Shown one piece after another: positions 11,921 through 23,409 of a stretch of DNA of 64,000 nt. Below the pieces are notes generated by a model. It made no database searches, had not been told where the DNA came from, and saw nothing but the letters and a program-made list of their open reading frames with translations. The first letter of the stretch is position 1, and each line of letters starts with the position of its first letter. The position numbers and the translations under genes were made by a program. The DNA lies in contig BJOX01000163.1 in assembly GCA_009731375.1 (NCBI GenBank), positions 490,457-554,456 on the forward strand, read 5' to 3'. Origin of the DNA: Paulinella micropora. Lineage: Eukaryota > Cercozoa > Imbricatea > Euglyphida.

Positions 11921-13151
11921 TCAGCCCCGTCCTCGTTGTGCCCGTCCTTTTGCCCGAGTCATCCAACCACCCGTCGTAGGCCGCTTCTTGCCTCTTGATC
12001 CAACCGCTGCCGGTGGAGCGCCGATATCGAAAGGCAATCCTTCCGCATCTATCTCGTCCCAAATCTGTGCCGGTATCCGCCTTTCTTCAGTGAGGTCGAA
12101 CGGCACATTCAGCACCAACCGCGGTCTCGTCTGAATGGTGTCGTCCAACTTGATGGCGGCATCCCACGTTTCCCGCTTCTTCCCCGTCTTTTCCAGAAAA
12201 ACCGGATCAAACCGCCGCATCTTTTCCTCCGCTACCTCGTCACTACTCCTCCAAAACTGCATCACCGGCGTTATGCCCTTCCCCGCCTTATGTCGTGACG
12301 TCCCCCCCTGACTTAGAACCCTCAGGACATAAAAGTCGTCCAATGTGTCATCGCTTACCTCTTTCGCCGCCGGCATCATCAAGTAGAACTTGCCCGTCTT
12401 CCATTTTATCTCATCGATCTCCGCCGCTTTTTCCACCCACAGGCCTCGTTTGTTTTTGATCCCCAAATGCCCCTCCGGTGCCTCTGGCTTCGATGGCTCT
12501 CCTGTACCTTGCTTGTCTTGACCCCCTTGTGCTCCCACGCCTTTTTTCTCTGCTTCCCCCTCCCTAGTACCTTGTATTCCTCCCTCTTCCCGTTTCTTGT
12601 CCTCCTCTCTCCGCTTTTCCTCCTCCCGCTTTTGTTTCTGTGAAACTCATGTGAACCCGTCTCCAATTCCTCTATTGCGTCTTGCAATCTTTTCTTCTCC
12701 TCCGCATCCTGTTCGAACGTCACCTCCTGACTCAGCCTCGCAATCTCCTCGGCCCTCTGCGTCCGTGTCAACAACGGCCGTGGGTTTCCAAATTGATCCG
12801 CCGTCCGCTCCAAGGCATCCCGCTCCGTTTCGTAATCCAACAAGTAAGGCGAGAACTTGACCAATCGCCGAACGTGGACTATCTGTTCCTTTTTCGTCCG
12901 CTGGTGTCTGATCATATAATTGTAGGCCGCGGTTTGTTTCATAATCTGATACGGACCCTGCCATTTCTCATAGAGCTTTGTTGAGACCCCACTGGAACGT
13001 TTGGGCAGTATACTATTAGCAGCACTGTATCCCCCTCCCGGAATTCCACGTGTTTATATTTCTGTTGGCCCTTCTCGTCCTCCGTCCGCATTGCCGCCTC
13101 CCGATGCTTAGTCACAATTTGTACCGCTTCTGCCAGGGCCCGTAATCTCAC
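11921..13151 (-). pseudogene. gypsy integrase C-terminal domain and tail
   Basis: The segment starting at 13151 has the typical post-catalytic pattern (QKYKHVEFREGDTVLLI). It is followed in another frame by NYMIRHQRTKKEQIVHVRRL at 12942, the SH3-like domain signature (NY.V...VHV.RL) of gypsy integrases. A Lys/Arg/Glu-rich linker and a further roughly 200-residue tail (12538-11921) with no recognised domain complete it. There are at least two frameshifts, near 12950 and 12530. Confidence 0.75.
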
Positions 13152-13213
13152 TGCTATCGTCTTTGGGGAGTAGGGCTAGACTGTGCCCACATCAGATGGT
13201 GTTTGGCAAGGTC

Positions 13214-14256
13214 TTAACCACTCCACAGGACGTGATGCAACACAAGGCATTGTATCAGCCGTTGGAGCTGATGATTGTTCACAGCAAAGGTAAACGCTTG
13301 CGGTCCCTCTGGCCATTTGGTTTGCCCGTTCTGACAACAGATCTTCAAGGACGCCTTCAGCGTACGATGCATCCTCTCTATCTTCCCGTTAGCCATAGGG
13401 TTGTATGCCATGACATAATCCCACCGAAACCCGTAGTATGCACTGAGCTCGTTCGACACCCAATTGATAAAGGAGCTTCCTCTGTCCGATATGATCTTCC
13501 TGGGTACCCCGATCCGGCTGAATACGTTATCAATCAGTGCTTTGGCCGTCGTCTCCTTGGTGTCGTCAGCCGTGGGAACCACAATCACGTAGTTAGAGGC
13601 CCGATCAATAATCGTGAGGATATACTTGTATCGACCCTCCCCCGCTTCCGTAAAGGCTCGACGTAATCGATGTGAATCGTGTCAAATATATCCCGTGTTA
13701 TGTCATACTGCCCCAGTAGCCCCTTGTTCGCGTCGTAGACCGTCTTCGCCCTCTGGCATGGCCCACATCCCGAAATGAAACTCTTGATGTCCTTATCCAT
13801 CGTGTCCCAATAAAACCGTCGAGTCATCGACCACCTCATCCTATCCAGTCCCGGGTGACTCTGTAAAGGGCAGTTGTGTGCCCCTATCAGAATCGCGTAC
13901 CGTAACGTTGCCGGCACCCATACCACCCACCGTTCCGGATCGTCCTTGTTCTTGGCCCCGCTCCCGAAATACCAGATTAGCCCGTCTGAGTAAGTGTGCT
14001 TCTCCTTCCGCCACTTTATATCCCCATCCGCCGAAATCCCCGTCGGGTTCTCCTGGTGCGCAATAAACCTCTTCCACTCCTCACTGTCTCGCGTGAGCTT
14101 GCGGAACATGTCCACCGTCTTGTTTTCCAACTCCAAGGATACCCGGCTTGGGTGTGTGTCCCGCAACATGAGTTCCGGCTTCGCCTCCGTTTGACCCGCC
14201 GCCGCTTCCGCCTTCGTCGGAATCACAATTTTCCCCACCATGGCATGGTTCGCCAT
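13214..14256 (-). pseudogene. gypsy integrase zinc-binding and catalytic core
   Basis: From 14256 leftwards the ORF gives a His-His-Cys-Cys zinc region (HNCPLQSHPGLDRMR then CGPCQRAK) and the first catalytic Asp in TIHIDYV. A frameshift near 13640 moves to the frame 13588-13214, which holds ISDRGSSFI (second Asp) and NPMANGKIERMHRTLK (catalytic Glu). All three DDE acids are present, but not in one frame. The enzyme would insert the cDNA copy into host DNA. Confidence 0.87.
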
Positions 14257-14439
14257 GGAAAAGGTCTCAAATCCCCCACCTCATCCACCGTCAGCTCTCC
14301 CTGTACCGCCTCCTTCCACATTTCTTCCTCATATCCCTCTCGCGCCTCTACCAACCCGTGTTCTTTACAACAATCCACCGATCGCTCGTGAGCCGCTTCG
14401 TAAAACCGCACATCCTCCCTCTGCGCCTCCTTCCTATTC

Positions 14440-15462
14440 CTATGCATTTCCGCTACCTCCGTCACATAATCCATACCGTTGTTGGGTTTGCAGTCGTCGA
14501 AATTCGCCCTCTGCTCCTCCTCTTCCAAATCCATCTTTCCCATGACCGTTAAAACCACTGCGGCCGTCTTGAAATGAAACCGCGTCAGGTTCATGCCACT
14601 CTTCTTCTCCGCGTCGTATACCGGTTTCAGTGCGAAGACACCATGACTCTGCTGATGCGCCCGTGTATCCTTGTCGTCCGCCACCGCCTCCTCCTTCTTT
14701 ATCTTCGCGTTGTCGTCCTCCGGCGCACCCCCAGCCCTTGACTGGTAGTCCGCACGATAGTTCTCCCGATATGAATTCAATCGTGAAGTCATATTCGGAT
14801 AGCTCCAACTGCCATCTTGCCAACCTGCCCGTGTGATCCTGCGACATCAACCACTGTAGATTGTTGTGGTCCGACCGCACCGTCGTCCCCTTTGCCCCCC
14901 ACAGATAGTCACACAGTTTCTTGAAACCCCAGACTATGGCCAATGCCTCCCTCTGCCGCGTGCAGTATTGTTGTTCTGCCCGTGTCATTCACCGGCTCAG
15001 AAACATCACCGGCCTCAAACGCCCCTCGTCATCCCTCTGTTGCAGAACCCCTCCTATCGCATATATAATAAATATGTGTCGATGCATCCGTGTCGCGTAT
15101 AAAACTCCTGTTGAAATTGGGAAGCTGTAAAACCGTACCCCCTTCGCTCCCTGGGTCCATCAAATATGCGTCCTTAGTGTTTCAACCGCCTTGTGAACCG
15201 CTGGTGGCCACGTACTCCCCGCACCGCACTTGCCCTCTTTCATGAACAACCGTATTGGTTCCGCGATTTTTGCGAATCCCGGTATGAATTCACTATAGTA
15301 TTGCGCCAAGGACACAAAGGAATGTAAATCGGATCTCGTCGCAGGAAGAGGCATAGCCGCCAGCGCTTCTCGCTTCTTCCTCGCAATCGAACACCATCCC
15401 GTTCTCGATGTCGTACCCCAGATACTGTATCCGCTTCTGTAAGAAGTGGCACTTCTTAGCAT
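14440..15462 (-). pseudogene. gypsy RNase H and connection domain
   Basis: Fragments in three frames. LRSATSYRSG..SDLHSFVSLAQYYSEFIPGFAKIA (15462-15240 area) matches the gypsy FLGL..YYR.FI..FA connection. YCTRQREALAIVWGFKKLC and VRSDHNNLQWL (14988-14850) are RNase H blocks, followed by RWQLELSEYDFTIEFISGE. The segment to 14223 is a charged spacer toward the integrase. Confidence 0.8.
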
Positions 15463-16704
15463 TCAACCGGAATCCGAACGCCTTGACCTGTCTCATGATG
15501 TCCCGCAAATGTTGTATGTGTTCCTCTACCGAATTCGAGAAAATGACCACATCATCCAAATACGCGAAGGCGTATCCCGTCGTATCCCCGTACTTCTCCG
15601 CAAATTCCGCCTCTCGGAAATTCGCACCCAACATCTTCGTCATCGCCTGCTGAAATATGCCCGGTGCCACCTTCAACCCCATCGGCAGAACCTTCCACAC
15701 GTAGGTTGTCATCCCCACCATGAATGCCGTTAGGTAGCGGCTTTCCTCCGCTAACGGAATCTGCCAGAATCCGCTCTTCAAATCCAACGTCGAGTATATC
15801 TTCGCTTTCTGCAACACCTCTATTCCCCTCCTCACATCTGGCACCGGCGTCTCTATCTTTTTGATGATTTCGTTTATCCTCCAATAGTTGATACACATCC
15901 GCAACGTTCCGTCTGGTTTCGGCGCCATGCGTACCGGAGACGCATACTCCGATAGCCGCGCCTCGATCAATCCCTTTTCCAAGAGTTCCGCCGTCATCTC
16001 CCTCGCATCCTCATAATGGCTTAACCGCGAAGGCCGTCCTATCCCCGGTACCTCTGCCCCATCTCTCGTTCGAAAAACGCCACGTGGCTTGTCACCGATC
16101 CCCCCTCCAAAGGGCCGAAAGCTTGGATGTTGTCTTCCATGACCCCCATAGCCGCAACCTTTTCCTCTGAAGTGCCCTCCCATGTCTCCGACTGTTCCTG
16201 TAACGCTTGTCTCGCCTTATCCGTCTCCTCCTTGATCTGCTCCTCTGTCGCTTGCCCCTGTATGTCATCCACCGCTATCTCTGTTCCATCTCCGTCTAAA
16301 CCCTCCCTCGACCGATATAAGGTTGGTATCTTCCGCTCTTGATCCGCGAATCTTGCCAGTTGGTCCATCATCATAGCATACTGAATGGCGTGTGTCCTGT
16401 GATACACCCCGGATATGTGCGTAATTGCCTCATCCCGAATGGGAGCCAAATCCCGATCCAGAAGTTCCTCTCGGTACCGCCTAGCTATCTTCCTCGATCC
16501 GAGTCGGCAAGCCACTATCACCTTTTGTGTGCGACTCGGGATCGTATCGGGTCCGCGATTAGAAAATCTTCCACATCGTACCACCACATCTCCGTTCTCC
16601 TTCCTACCGGAAACACAATCGTGAAATCCCCAAGTGAAAGCAGATTTTTCAATGTCTTCTTGATCTGGGACACCGAATCCGCTACCATGGGTTGGCTTCC
16701 CCAC
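15293..16704 (-). pseudogene. gypsy reverse transcriptase
   Basis: An upstream frame (16704-16039) ends VTSHVAFFEREMGQRYRG. It continues, after a shift near 16050, as RPSRLSHYEDAREMTAELLE and then PKPDGTLRMCINYWRINE, YSTLDLKSGFWQIPL and the catalytic box FAYLDDVVIFS around 15560. It then runs into LNAKKCHFLQKRIQYLGYDI. These are the standard RT blocks of gypsy elements. The polymerase block itself (16039-15340) is uninterrupted, including the YLDD aspartates. Confidence 0.9.
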
Positions 16705-16972
16705 CGCTCCTGCAGGAAGTTCAAAATCTCCACCTTAGCCTGGCTAGGCTTGCCCGTATTGCATACTACATATTGCGCCATAGGCAACACCCGTGTATCC
16801 ATTTCCTTATGTTGGTATCCCAAGTCTCGCCCGTGTTTCGGAAAACCGTCCGAGGCCTCCTCCCTCTGTCTCCGGAAATACTCCAACCTCGTGTCGACCA
16901 GAGCAACAATTCTTGCCCTCGTCCATTCATCTTCCTACTCGCTCTCCTCTTCCTCCTCCTCGTGATCTCCAA

Positions 16973-17788
16973 TCACAAAAACCTGCTGCTCCGCTGCCTT
17001 CCCTTCTCCTCCTCTCCCTTCTCAATCTCTACCCGTGCCGCCCTGAAATCGTTCGCCACCCATGCCCCCGGTATGTCTCCTTGTCCCTCCTCTGGGTCGT
17101 AATCCACCACTCGATACACCGGAGCGTTTTCTCCCCGTCCATACCGTACCTCTTCTCTATGACAGTCGATGTGAGTGTGCATACGCTTCAGCGCGTCAAC
17201 GCTCCATAGAAGTCCCCCTGTATATGCCGGGACGACCCAGAACCTGTGCGTATATGTATTCCCCCCTTCCAGATCAAACGCCAGCAGTATCGTGCCCGTC
17301 ATCGCCGTTGTACCCGACACCCCCTTCACCCAATCCCGTGTCGCCCGAAACCGCTCCTTGAACCATGGTTGCTGCCCGTGCTTGTCCAAAAAGTGTTTTC
17401 CGATGACGCTGATGGCCGCCATGGTATCGTTGCCGATGACCACATCCCCTCCTAAACTCCTCAACTTGACCCGAATATACGCCAGTCGGAGATTTGATCT
17501 TTTAATTTGACTAACCGACGGCGTCATTCGCATCGCCTCATGCATCTGACTCACCTTCCAGTGTGTCTCCAGCAATTGTCGTTCTCGCTCCCAAGTCCTC
17601 TCTCTCTCTCTCACTTTCTTCTCGCTTCTTTTCCTCTGCCACCCTCTCTCCCTCACTTCTCTCCCGTTCACCCTCCCATCTCGCTCTCTCCTTGCTCTCA
17701 CCCTTACTCTTCTCGCCCTCTTTGTACCCTTTGCCTTGTACCCCCGATCCGCTACATGCTCGCTCCTCTGCCGTCTGCTGTTTTGCAT
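16973..17788 (-). pseudogene. gypsy aspartic-protease-like region
   Basis: After a Lys/Arg/Glu-rich N-terminus, the stretch VVIGNDTMAAISVIGKHFL resembles the retropepsin active site, but the canonical D-T/S-G reads D-T-M. It is followed by RATRDWVKGVSGTTAMTG and a block ending LEGGNTYTHRFWVVPAYTG, with the spacing of a protease core. The substituted Gly makes activity doubtful. It lies between the gag side and RT as expected. Confidence 0.6.
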
Positions 17789-17958
17789 GCCGTTCCCCCT
17801 GTCTCTCGTCTATCTCCTCGTCTCTCCCCCTCTTTCTGCCTATGCCAGATCCACATATTCCCGTTTCTTCAAGCTCCTCCCCATCTCGTCCCTTTACGGG
17901 CTCCCGTATCCCGATCCGTCGCCCCGTCGCCGTTGTCGCCTCGCCCTCCGTTCCCCTG

Positions 17959-19172
17959 TCATACGTCAAACCCCCATTCCCGTTCGATCCCCCCCTCACT
18001 CTTTCCTGGCTCACCTGCCGTGGAAACCCCCACGATCTTTACGTCATCTTCGCTGTTAGACCTGCGCGGACGCGCTTCCTCTTGCCGCGGAGGTCGCTCC
18101 TGTTCATATATATCATGAGTGCGGTCATGTTCCCGTTCCATCTCTTCTATCGGTTCTTCCGTACCCGCGATGAATCCCGCGCCCTCCGGCTGTCCCTGTC
18201 GCTCTTGTGTTCCCGCTCCAGCCCCTGCAATCAACCCCTGTCGATCCAGATGCACATATGGCAAATGAGAGTGTGGTGTTCCGCTTGTACCCGCTGTGTC
18301 TTTCCCAACACCCTACTTCCCGTATATCAAGGGTTGTACCTGTTTGTCCATCCCCGGTCTAGGCGCCGCCGCATGATTACCCCGACTCCCTCGAAATCCT
18401 CCCCGATACTCGTCCCGATAGCCACCCCGCGGTCCTCTCCCGCCGTTGTTGTCGTTCCTCCGATACCCGTCCCGCATTTCCTCCCGTCGCTCTCTCTCCA
18501 TGTTTTTGGGTCGCATGTTGGCTGCCCGGTGGTAGTAACCCTTATCCTTTCGCGTCCATCCCTTCGCCTTGATATTGGCCTCATTGAACTCCCTCAGTGC
18601 CGGGAGTTCCTCTGGCGGGAACATGTCCTCCAACCCTCGTAGCTGCCACATCCCGGCCGCACCGCCTCTTTCAACTCCCAGTATGCCTCGTCTCTGTGTT
18701 GCTGCCTGCAAGTGTCCTGATTGTCGTGTCACATATTCATCCCGTGGCTCACCTGGCAGTTTCCCTTAATTCCCAACCAGTGCATAGCGATAGCCGTGTA
18801 ACACGAATCCTTGTCCCAGTTCCTGGACCGGAGTGCCCTTCTGGTATACTTCGGGAAACCCTCGATCAGCTCCGAGTCCGGCGGGTACCGTGGCTGCCCC
18901 TTTAGTTCCGTGTCCGGCAGAGCCCTGTTATGGAAGTCTGCGTCGAACTTCACCTTTTCCCCTCCTCGAGGCGCCCGATCTGCATGAAACACTTGTGGTG
19001 GCCGCCGCTCCTGTCGTCGCTCCTGGTATCCTCCGTCCCCACGCCTCGAGCCCCGTGGTCTATACCCCCCGTCATGCCTTGGCGCCCAATCTCCCCCCCC
19101 CCCCCCCCCCCCCCCCCNNNNNNNNNNCGAAAGCCTCCGCTGCCTCCATAGTTGAATCTTGCCTGTGGCCAC
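17959..19172 (-). pseudogene. gypsy RGG-rich nucleocapsid-like region
   Basis: Two overlapping frames (19172-18729, 18732-18313) share an Arg/Gly-rich stretch (GGYRDEYRGGFRGSRGNH). This is the kind of RNA-binding tail used by some gypsy gag proteins in place of a CCHC knuckle. No zinc knuckle was found. A C-run with a 10-N gap lies at 19118-19127. The part to 17959 is low-complexity and charged. Confidence 0.5.
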
Positions 19173-21012
19173 TTCGCGGTCACCGCTGGCGATGTGATCA
19201 CACGATCGATCAACGCCGGGTCTTCCTCATGTAATACCCAGCTGACCGGATTGTAGGTGGTGTTCAACCCCTGCCATCGGGTTTTGCCCTCCGGCGTGAT
19301 ATCCACCAACGCTATCACCTGTGTCGCGATCTCTGGGACCACCGCTTTCGTCTCTTTATCCTTCTCTTTATCCTTCCATATCCCCGCCAGAACCATTGGG
19401 TATATCTCCTTTTGATCGTGCAACAGACTGAGCCCCGCGATACTGGCAAAGATGTCCCGTAATGCCGTCCTCTTCGAAACTAGAGCTGCCGCGTCCTTCA
19501 GCGCCTCTATCTCGTCCCCCTTGTAAAGAAGTTGGTTAAACTGGTACACGTCGGCGAACACAAAACGAGCGACATCGACCACCATCTTCTTGTTATTCCC
19601 CTCGCTCCCCGAACTCCTTCTTGAACCGCTCCTCCCATACATGCGTGTCAAGTAACTGCGTGTGTTCGTCCCCCGACCCCACCAAGTTGCCCAACAAGTA
19701 GCACACTTGGTCCGCCGCGTCCCCAGGACACAGTGCCGCTTTAGCCTCACTCCGCAAAGCCACAATGAACTTACGTACCTTGTTCATGTACTCATACTCG
19801 TGCTGCTTGCTTGCAACCATTGGCCTCTCTCCGTGTTCCTGCAACATCTGCGTCTTACGTAGCTGTCCAAGGATCCTCTCCCGTTGTTCTTTTCCGTCGA
19901 TCTTTGACTTGCTTGTGCCACGTTGTCTCCGCTTTCCCCCCTTTCCCCTTCCCTTGACCTCGATCTGTATTCCGATTCCTCTGAATCCGAGCTCGCCGCT
20001 CGCTCCGACTGCCTCCGCTTCTTCTTCTTTTTCTTCCGCTTTCCCGGGGACGTTGTTGCCGGTTCCGCTTCCGTCGCCGCCATCTGAATCCTGATCCGCG
20101 TATACCAACCCCGCACACATCCATTCAGGATGGACAAACGAAAGACCCATTGCCGCATTTCCTTCCGTTTTGCATCCTTTTCCGCATCCGTCGCCGCATC
20201 GTTCAACGCCGTTGCCTCTTCCAACAACTTGTACAGTGATGCATCCCTCTTCTCCATCTTTGCACCCACGTCAGTCGACCCCGCCATATATTCCCGCATG
20301 GCGTCATACGCCTTGCCCGCCAACCCTCTAAGGCTCCGTGCCCAACCCGTATGGCAATTCTGCACCAGATCCGCCAGTTCCTCCGCCGGGTTCCTGGAAA
20401 ACGCCGCGTCCCACCTCGTTATCGCATCCGCCATCTTTGCAGCCGCTTGTTGTAGCTCCCGTCTTTGCGCCCCCGCTGCCATACACAACGACTTGATGTC
20501 CCCGTTTGATATATATACCCCCTCCTCCAACATCCGATTCATCACGAAATTGGGCAGCTTCGTTTTACTCACTTTGTCCCGGTAAAACCCAACCCCTATG
20601 TACAGCGCTTCCGCCAAATGGATCAGGTCCACCATCATCATCCCCGGCCCATATGTAGGTTTTCCCTTGGGCCACATCCACGTCAGCCACTGGTCCACCT
20701 CGCTGTATAGGCCCCCTTCGTCCTCCCTTTTTGTCCACACCTTGTAGTTGTTCGTCGACAACTGCCTGTATATCTCCGGTGCCATCTCCGGCGTACGTTG
20801 CATCAGTTCGTGGAAGAATAGCGACATAGTTGGTGGGTTCCTCGCATACATCGGATCCGATGCCGCCGGCAGTGCCTCCGCCTTAGCCTCCGTGTACCGC
20901 ATTGGGTCCTCCCGTCGGCTCGCCGGTGTAAAGGTATCGCGCGAATGGTCGGTCCTATCCATCCCACGTCCTCGTCGTCTCTGAACTCCGGTGCCCCAGG
21001 TTGTGCCTCCAT
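18950..21012 (-). pseudogene. gypsy gag capsid-like ORFs
   Basis: The largest open frame is 20962-19784 (392 codons). It begins MDRTDHSRDTF and is helix-rich in the middle (LADLVQNCHTGWARSLRG; YKLLEEATALNDAATDAEKD), with a basic KKKKKKRR tract. Frame shifts near 20110 and 19760 lead to EYMNKVRKFIVALRSEAKAA and a further capsid-like block. A probable start is the ATG at 21010-21012, just after ACTTTAG. The function is inferred from position and composition only. Confidence 0.55.
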
Positions 21013-21277
21013 CTCGAATTCTAAAGTATAAATTATATTATGATTGAAACCGTGATCCCCAAATATACATGTTCCCGTGGCATTATTATGTCTGCTTATT
21101 TTATATCCTTCCCTGGTCCCCAAGTCCGTGTCTCCCGTTCCTGTCTTGTTCCACCGTTATATCCCCGTTTGTTTCCTTTTTGTTTTGTTTTCTGTAAGGC
21201 CACCCTTATCTGTATTTACGCTCTGCCCCTTTCCCTTCCCCTCCGCTTCTCTATATTTCTTCCCGCATACATTCGTC

Positions 21278-22003
21278 CTACATCTCCTTAGAGAGGCCTT
21301 GCATCCACTCCACTACTTCCGCTCCCGTCTCCAGCTTCTCGATCCCCTCTTCCTTCCCCGATACCCCTTCCTTCTTCTCTACCTCCCTGTCAGATGCCTC
21401 GTCCTGGTTGTTCATTGCGTTATTCCGTTCCTTCTCTTCCAGTCTCTGTTGCCTCCGCTCCTTTTCTAAAGTCTCAATCCATGCCTGCGTTTCGTGACTG
21501 TCCCAATCCTTGTCCGGTGTGGTTTTCTCCACCCTTTCTATGATACTCCTGATCCGTAGCGGTCCCGCAAACATTCTCCAGCTGTCCTCCCCCCCGATCC
21601 TTCAAAACCTTCACCCACTTCTTCGCGTGTTCCAGCTTCCCCTTGGCACATGCCATGCCGCATGAATTCTCTCCGCCGTCCATTTCCCCTGTACTTTGGT
21701 TAACACAGCCATGAAACTGTATTGGTACTGTGCTTCCTTCGTCATGGCAAACACCCTCCACCAACCCTCGTCGTTGCTATACCAACGATATTGCAATTCC
21801 CACATAGCTCTAATTGCCATCCACCTCGCATCCCTTCGGACCCGATCCGTGTCCATAATCGCTCCCACCCGTTCACCCCACCGATATCCCATTTCCTCTA
21901 CAAACCGTTGAGCCTCCTCATCCATCTTATATTCCACTCCCCCTATCTGTCCCAACTTCTTTTCCTCCTCCGATATCCCCATCCTTACTTCCCGTATGCT
22001 CAT
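21278..22003 (-). CDS. gypsy-associated ORF of unknown function
   Basis: The open frame from ATG 22003 (MSIREVRMGISEEEKK) contains an aromatic-rich block (WELQYRWYSNDEGWWRVFAM) and, after a shift near 21620, a charged helical tail to 21278. I recognise no family. It lies upstream of the capsid-like ORF, in the same orientation, and is preceded by CTACTTTAG 18 nt before the ATG. It could be an extra gag segment or a captured gene. Confidence 0.35.
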
Positions 22004-22454
22004 CCGATGCCGTATTCTGTCCTAAAGTAGGAACAGGAGGTACTATGTCTTGTTTCTGCCGCCGATCCCTCCTCCTTCTCTTCCTTCTCCTCTCCTCCTT
22101 CCTATCCTCCTCTTCCATCATCGCCCGTTCTTTGCCCCTCAGATACGCCTCCCACTCTACCATCGCCTTAACATAGGCCTCTTCTGCCTGTCTTAGATCC
22201 CTCGTCTCGTGAAAATGTGCATTGCCGTATTAGAAACCTCGTCCTGAACCCGCTCCAGTGTTATAAGATATTCCTCCTCCCGCTTAGATACCCAAAACGA
22301 CAACATGTGCCCTTCCTCAGAGTCCTCCTTCTCCTCTCTCTCCTCACTTGTCGCCCCACCTTCTTCGTCTTCTTCCTCCAAAGCCTCCTTTGTTTCCTTA
22401 CTCCCCTTCTCCATACCTAGCATAATAGGTACCCACGTGTGTCCCTTCATGCAT

Positions 22455-22961
22455 TTATCCTCTCCTCTGTCTCTTCCGGGCTCTCGCCACCTCCGCCTCC
22501 TCATCCTTGTCTCGTTCTCCCCGCTCCTCTTCCCTCTTGGGCTCCGCGTATTCCCGTCTCTCCCGTTTGAGAGACTGCAAAGATTCCCTGAACCGTCGCC
22601 GGTTTTCCCTTGTCTCTTGGTTCCACGCGTATCGTGCCCGTCTCATCTCAGCCAGCATCAAGGTCGATATTTTGGTCTTCTCTGCCCTCTTCATTGCCTC
22701 CCGTCTCCTTTCGAGCTCGTGAGGGCAGGCCCCCTTCTTCCTTTCCCATTCTAACGTTTGTTCCCGCAAGGTTTCATATTCCTTATCTGTCGTTACCACC
22801 TCCTTGTATACATCCTTGCCTATGCGTAATACTATCTCCCCTTTCATCCACATCCCCCTCTCTCCCTCTTCGTTCTCCTCTTCCCATTTCTCACGCCAGA
22901 AATCATATAAACCCCGTATGTCCTCCTTCTTCTCCGCCTTGTCAGACTCCTTGTTTTCCAT
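22455..22961 (-). CDS. gypsy-associated charged coiled ORF
   Basis: It starts at ATG 22961 (MENKESDKAEKKEDIRG), 7 nt after a CTACTTTAG motif. The product of about 168 residues is highly charged with long Glu/Arg/Lys helices, likely coiled coil, and ends in RARKRQRRG. No domain was recognised. A similar charged open segment continues to 22193 in another frame. It is probably the 5'-most gag-side ORF of the element. Confidence 0.35.
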   Translation of the reverse strand: MENKESDKAEKKEDIRGLYDFWREKWEEENEEGERGMWMKGEIVLRIGKDVYKEVVTTDKEYETLREQTLEWERKKGACPHELERRREAMKRAEKTKISTLMLAEMRRARYAWNQETRENRRRFRESLQSLKRERREYAEPKREEERGERDKDEEAEVARARKRQRRG

Positions 22962-23139
22962 CGTGCACCTAAAGTAGGGCATAAGTCCTCATGCTCTGCT
23001 TCCCCCATACCACAGTACTCCCCTCTTCCATTCCTCCTACAATCCGTTCAAGTGCTCTCTATCTCTCTAGACTCTCTTCAAGTCCCCAGCAGCCTCTTTG
23101 TTACAAAACCTCAACTCCTTCAAGTTCCCCTGTCATCCT

Positions 23140-23409
23140 CTACGCACTTCTGCTCCTCAACACCGCCTCAGCGTGGTCATAGGGGTACTTAGCCTTTGCT
23201 CTTGCGGGGTTGGCGAAGGCTAGCTTCACACATCCCCCGTGCCAGGCACTAATGCCTTCAGCATAGTTTTCTAGCTTGTACCTAAAGTCAGAGTAACCGC
23301 TATTGTTTCCCTCTAAGATGGGTATTGCACTCAACGTCTGCTTCAGTGAGAAGCTGACTCCCTTATCGGCCTCAAGGCTCATAACCTTTGAGCAACTCAG
23401 CATGCTCAT
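23140..23409 (-). pseudogene. Remnant of a second copia-like gag
   Basis: About 89 codons from 23409. LEGNNSGYSDFRYKLENY is a typical copia gag N-terminal pattern. The following VKLAFANPARAKAKYPYDHA lines up with VSVALADPAKAKKDFRYEEA at the start of the 2.5-kb gag, so the two are paralogous. It ends abruptly near 23140 where the gypsy element begins. It is probably the edge of an older copia copy cut by the gypsy insertion. Confidence 0.6.

Larger units (their letters stand above)
11921..22961 (-). mobile_element. Long, decayed Ty3/gypsy retroelement
   Basis: Read on the minus strand the order is gag-like ORFs, RGG-rich region, protease, RT, RNase H, integrase, integrase C-terminal tail. RT before integrase is diagnostic of gypsy (Metaviridae-like) elements. 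The coding part alone spans about 11 kb, roughly twice a usual gypsy element, because several gag-side ORFs are present. Many frameshifts and two gaps interrupt it. No LTR pair was identified by eye, so the true ends are not defined; it may also be a composite of nested copies. It sits directly downstream of the copia element in opposite orientation. Confidence 0.85.

Noticed and set aside
17507-18642. Long plus-strand Ser/Pro/Leu frames opposite the gypsy element
   Set aside because: Antisense shadows of the Arg/Glu-rich minus-strand gag/protease region.
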